A stretch of DNA of 64,000 bases from Herbidospora galbida (GTDB taxonomy: Bacteria; Actinomycetota; Actinomycetes; Streptosporangiales; Streptosporangiaceae): contig NZ_SZQA01000009.1 of the NCBI RefSeq assembly GCF_005233835.1, positions 124,001 through 188,000 on the forward strand. The letters run 5' to 3'. The position numbers and the translations under genes were made by a program. The notes under the pieces are model-generated. The model was not told where the DNA came from. It worked only from the letters and a program-made list of their open reading frames with translations, and made no database searches. This document shows positions 61,321 to 64,000 of this stretch, piece after piece (positions within the stretch are counted from its first letter, which is position 1; every line of letters starts with the position of its first letter).

Positions 61321-62811
61321 CTAAGGGGTGACTGCTATGTCGAGGAGAAGAGGTTCTGACCGTTCTGTCAGGGTGGGGATGACCCCGTCAAGGGTGTCGA
61401 CGAGGGTGGCCCGGTCGGTGATCTCGATGGCGTCGCAGCCCTGGGCCCGCGCCAGGCCCGCCAGGCTGATGTCGGGGAAGTTCGAGAGCACCACGAACAG
61501 CGCCCCCACGCCGTAGTGGGCGGCGCTCCAGAGGGCCTGGACGCCGTACATGGCCGACCGGTCGCCGACGACAGCCACCACCGGACGGGCCGGGAGCGCC
61601 ATCCGCAGCCCGGCGGCCGCCGGGAGCGCGAACCCGGGCCCGCCCGTCGCGGCCGAGACCAGCCCGAGCGGACGGCGGGCCGGCAGCAGCCGGTGCAGGT
61701 CGGGCCGCGACGACGGGGTCTCCTCGACCACGACCGTCTCCGGGGGCAGCCGTTCGGCCAGCGCGGCGAGCACGTGGGCGGCCCGGAACCCCTCGCCGGG
61801 CTCCGGGACGACCCTGTCGACCGGGCGGGAGTCGCGCGGCCGGACCAGCTCGGCCAGCCGCCGGGCGGCCACCCCCGGATCGGCCCGCAACGCGACCTCC
61901 GCCCAGCTGCGGTGCAGTTCGGCGGCGTCGTCGGAGACGACCGCGACGGTGGTGCCCGGCTGGGCGAACGGCCCCTCCCGGTAGGGGTGCTGGCAGAAGG
62001 CCGCCGCCCCCACCACCAGAACCACGTCGTGGCCGCCGAGCGCGCGGCGCAGCGCCGGGCGGTCGGCCGGCAGCACCCCGGCGAACAGCCGGTGGTCCTG
62101 CGGGAACCCGGCGCGGGCGCCGGACGAGTCCTGGAAGACCGGCGACCCGAGGCGTTCGGCCAGCGCGACCAGCCCGGCCCAGGCCGCCGGGGAGTCGGCG
62201 CCCGCACCGGCCACCAGCGCCGGTGACCGGGCGCCGTCGAGGAGCCGGGCCAGCGGGGCGAGCTCCCCGTCGCCCACCGCCCTGGTCCTGACGATCTGCT
62301 TCGGGGCCGAGACGCCGAGGCCGGAGCCGGGCGCGTCCCAGTCGTCCTCCGGCACGACGACCAGCGCCGGGCCGCGCCCGGTCACCGCCTCGTGGCGGGC
62401 CCGCGCGACGGCGCTCGGCACGTCCTGCGCCCGCGCCGGGGTGGTCACCCACACGGCGTGCTCGCCGGGGAGGAACGGTTCGTCCACCAGGTGGCGGCGG
62501 CCCGGCCGGCTGACCAGCACGACCAGCGGCGCCCGGCTGACCCGGGCGATGGCCAGCGCGCCGGCCGCGTTGCCGAGCCCGGCCGTGGCGTGCAGCAGCA
62601 CCAGCGCGGGGGCGTCGCGGGCGATGGCCCAGCCCGTGGCCATGCCGACGACCGCGCCCTCGTGCAGGGCCAGCACGAACCGCAGGTCCTCGGGCCAGCC
62701 GGGTGGCCGCGCGGCCCCGGGGGCGGCGCCGTTGGCGAAGACCGTGGTCAGCCCGGTCTCCCTGAGCAGCGCGACGACCTCCTCGCGGACTCCGCGCGGT
62801 GATCTGTTCAG
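61321..62811 (-). CDS. Benzoylformate decarboxylase-like ThDP enzyme
   Basis: About 496 residues. The family N-terminus (REEVVALLRETGLTTVFANG, then PEDLRFVLALHEGAVVGMA with catalytic Glu) continues past the first in-frame GTG (62676), so the real start is upstream. No ATG, GTG or TTG is in frame there; a CTG at 62809-62811 has GGAGG eight bases upstream. His70 region is LLHATAGLGNA, but Ser26 of BFDC becomes Ala (NGAAPG). ThDP segment is GDRSAMYGVQALW and LSNFPD. It decarboxylates benzoylformate to benzaldehyde. Controlled by IclR. Confidence 0.85.
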   Translation of the reverse strand: MNRSPRGVREEVVALLRETGLTTVFANGAAPGAARPPGWPEDLRFVLALHEGAVVGMATGWAIARDAPALVLLHATAGLGNAAGALAIARVSRAPLVVLVSRPGRRHLVDEPFLPGEHAVWVTTPARAQDVPSAVARARHEAVTGRGPALVVVPEDDWDAPGSGLGVSAPKQIVRTRAVGDGELAPLARLLDGARSPALVAGAGADSPAAWAGLVALAERLGSPVFQDSSGARAGFPQDHRLFAGVLPADRPALRRALGGHDVVLVVGAAAFCQHPYREGPFAQPGTTVAVVSDDAAELHRSWAEVALRADPGVAARRLAELVRPRDSRPVDRVVPEPGEGFRAAHVLAALAERLPPETVVVEETPSSRPDLHRLLPARRPLGLVSAATGGPGFALPAAAGLRMALPARPVVAVVGDRSAMYGVQALWSAAHYGVGALFVVLSNFPDISLAGLARAQGCDAIEITDRATLVDTLDGVIPTLTERSEPLLLDIAVTP

Positions 62812-62851
62812 GATCAGGTCCTCCAGTCCGGCTCCGACGACCCTGACGACG

Positions 62852-62930
62852 GTTCGCTATCCGAACGATGGTTCTTCTGGCGAACGATGGCACATTGTTC
62901 GCATAGAGAACAATAGTTCGTTATGGGAAC
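62852..62930. promoter_or_regulatory. Four tandem IclR operators (GTTC-N7-GAAC)
   Basis: Inverted repeats GTTC-N7-GAAC occur at 62852-62866, 62871-62885, 62897-62911 and 62916-62930. Sites 1-2 and 3-4 are each 19 bp centre to centre, pairs are 26 bp apart. The array covers the region between the decarboxylase start (62811) and the IclR start (62957). Confidence 0.75.
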
Positions 62931-62956
62931 GATACGAGGCGCTAGAGTGCCGGACT

Positions 62957-63721
62957 ATGGCTGAGGAATTCGTGCAGTCGCTGGCGCGCGGCCTGGCGGT
63001 GATCCGCGCGTTCGACGGGTCCTCGCCCGAGCTGACCCTGAGCGAGGTCGCCAAGAAGACCGAGCTCACGCGGGCGGCGGCACGCCGGTTCCTGCTGACG
63101 CTGGTCGACCTCGGCTACGTCCGCACCGACGGCCGGCTGTTCTCGCTGTCGCCCCGTGTGCTCGAACTCGGCTACGCCTACCTGTCGAACCTGTCGCTGC
63201 CCGACGTCGCCTTCCCCCACCTCGAACAGCTCGTCAGTGAGGTGCACGAGTCGGCGTCGGTGTCGGTGCTCGACGACACCGACATCATCTACGTCGCCCG
63301 GGTGCCCACCACCCGCATCATGCGGGTCACCATCGCGATCGGCACCCGCTTCCCGGCCCACTGCACGTCGATGGGCCGCGTCCTGCTCGCCGGGCTGTCA
63401 CCCTGCGACCTCGACGCCTACTTCGCCAAGGCCGACCTGGTCCGGATGACCGACCGCACTCTCACCTCGGAAGAGGAACTCCGCGCGGTGCTGGCCGAGG
63501 TCCGCGAGCAGGGGTACGCCCTGGTCGACCAGGAGCTCGAAGACGGCCTGCGGTCCCTCGCGGTCCCCGTCCGCGACCGGGCCGGCCGGGTCGTCGCGGC
63601 CGTCAACCTGTCGTCGCACGCCAGCCGCACGTCTCTGGAGTCGGCCCGGCGCGACCTGCTGCCCCCGCTGCGCGCCGGGGTGGCCAAGATCGAGACCGAC
63701 CTCCACGCCACCCAGCGGTGA
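62957..63721 (+). CDS. IclR-family regulator (PcaR/PobR-like)
   Basis: 254 residues. N-terminal winged helix LTLSEVAKKTELTRAAARRF, LLTLVDLGYVRTDGRLFSL; effector domain includes DTDIIYVARVPTTRIMRV, GTRFPAHCTSMGRVLLAGL and ALVDQELEDGLRSLAVPVRD. It belongs to the aromatic-catabolism subgroup. Divergent from the decarboxylase operon across four operators, so it controls benzoylformate use. Confidence 0.94.
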   Translation: MAEEFVQSLARGLAVIRAFDGSSPELTLSEVAKKTELTRAAARRFLLTLVDLGYVRTDGRLFSLSPRVLELGYAYLSNLSLPDVAFPHLEQLVSEVHESASVSVLDDTDIIYVARVPTTRIMRVTIAIGTRFPAHCTSMGRVLLAGLSPCDLDAYFAKADLVRMTDRTLTSEEELRAVLAEVREQGYALVDQELEDGLRSLAVPVRDRAGRVVAAVNLSSHASRTSLESARRDLLPPLRAGVAKIETDLHATQR

Positions 63722-63722
63722 A

Positions 63723-64000
63723 CTACCGCGCCGGAGTGAGCGGCCGCCAGAGCAGCGCGCCCGACACCAGCACCAGCCCCCCGCACAGGGCGATGGCGTG
63801 GTGCACGTCGACCAGTTCGGCGAGGCCGCCCGCCACCACTCCGCCGAGTCCCTGGACGGTCATCATCCCCGACCCCTGCAACCCGAACGCGAGCCCGCGC
63901 CGCTCCTCCGGCACCGCGTCGACGAACGGCCGCTGCAGCATCAGCTGGTAGGCCAGCCCGTTCCCCGCGAGGAACGCCAGGATCCCGGCCCACCACGGAC
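63723..64000 (-). CDS. MFS transporter, N-terminus outside window
   Basis: The minus-strand frame enters from the right edge and ends at a TAG at 63723-63725, giving about 92 C-terminal residues: AFLAGNGLAYQLMLQRPFVD, EERRGLAFGLQGSGMMTVQG, then VDVHHAIALCGGLVLVSGAL. Three hydrophobic helices typical of the end of an MFS transporter. The substrate cannot be told. It is convergent with IclR, 1 bp apart. Confidence 0.8.
   Translation of the reverse strand, partial: PWWAGILAFLAGNGLAYQLMLQRPFVDAVPEERRGLAFGLQGSGMMTVQGLGGVVAGGLAELVDVHHAIALCGGLVLVSGALLWRPLTPAR

Noticed and set aside
62852-62930. CRISPR-like array
   Set aside because: The repeats are 15-bp inverted operator sites without spacers of regular length and lie in a promoter.

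Overview
The window is high-GC DNA with actinomycete codon bias, GTG/TTG starts, GGAGG-type ribosome binding sites and many 4-base ATGA or 1-base TGATG stop/start overlaps. Gene content (CGNR/ABATE and PadR regulators, YcaO/SagB RiPP genes, a LysW-type carrier protein, PHP and NYN proteins, many regulators) suggests a filamentous actinobacterium, probably of the Streptosporangiales/Streptomycetales type. The genus cannot be fixed from sequence alone.

Left region (1-9700): a minus-strand RiPP operon encodes a nitrile-hydratase-type leader precursor, a ThiF/Ocin-like-YcaO fusion, a SagB dehydrogenase, an unusual histidine kinase with two complete kinase cores in one chain, its NarL-type response regulator, and a nuclease-like protein cut by the window edge. 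It is divergent from a LysR regulator across a 41-bp nested palindrome. Then come housekeeping or accessory genes (9700-18730): an APC permease, a PadR-DUF1048-ABC exporter operon, an acyltransferase-like protein, a broken Rrf2 regulator, a secreted PHP protein, a DUF1232 protein, and a TetR/SDR pair with a perfect operator.

Centre (18735-31803): the most striking locus. Two divergent operons share a 224-bp promoter region. Leftward: an HK97-fold shell protein (family-3-like encapsulin), a PAPS-type sulfotransferase, an atypical SDR, a LysZ-LysK (kinase-deacylase) fusion, CysD and CysN. Rightward: LysW carrier protein ending in EDWGE, LysX ligase, LysY/ArgC reductase, split transketolase, AMP-forming ligase and acyl-CoA dehydrogenase. 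Together they look like carrier-protein-bound synthesis of a C2-extended, probably sulfated, amino acid in or near a protein nanocompartment. No LysJ aminotransferase is present.

Next (31818-48833) is a second biosynthetic cluster headed by a CGNR regulator and an MFS exporter: type I DAHP synthase, salicylate synthase, ADIC synthase (PhzE), isochorismatase (PhzD), DhbA-like dehydrogenase, salicylate-AMP ligase, aryl carrier, an A-T protein, two KASIII-like acyltransferases (one Cys, one Ser) and a TRZ/ATZ-type amidohydrolase. This set is that of a caboxamycin/A33853-type benzoxazole made from salicylate and 3-hydroxyanthranilate, with extra tailoring genes. Two nearly identical 55-bp hairpin elements sit between its operon segments, and a shared TTACC-N17-GGTAA operator links the regulator/exporter promoter with the biosynthetic promoter.

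Right region (48800-64000): a NYN-nuclease gene flanked by homologous hairpin repeats, a candidate C-rich-loop small RNA, OsmC, an MprAB-like two-component system, ApbE, a membrane protein, an ammonia-lyase homologue lacking the Ala-Ser-Gly triad, a LacI-controlled amidohydrolase/cysteine-dioxygenase pair, a secreted phosphodiesterase, and an IclR-controlled benzoylformate decarboxylase/aldehyde dehydrogenase/MFS operon with four tandem operators. The last gene is an MFS transporter cut by the right edge.
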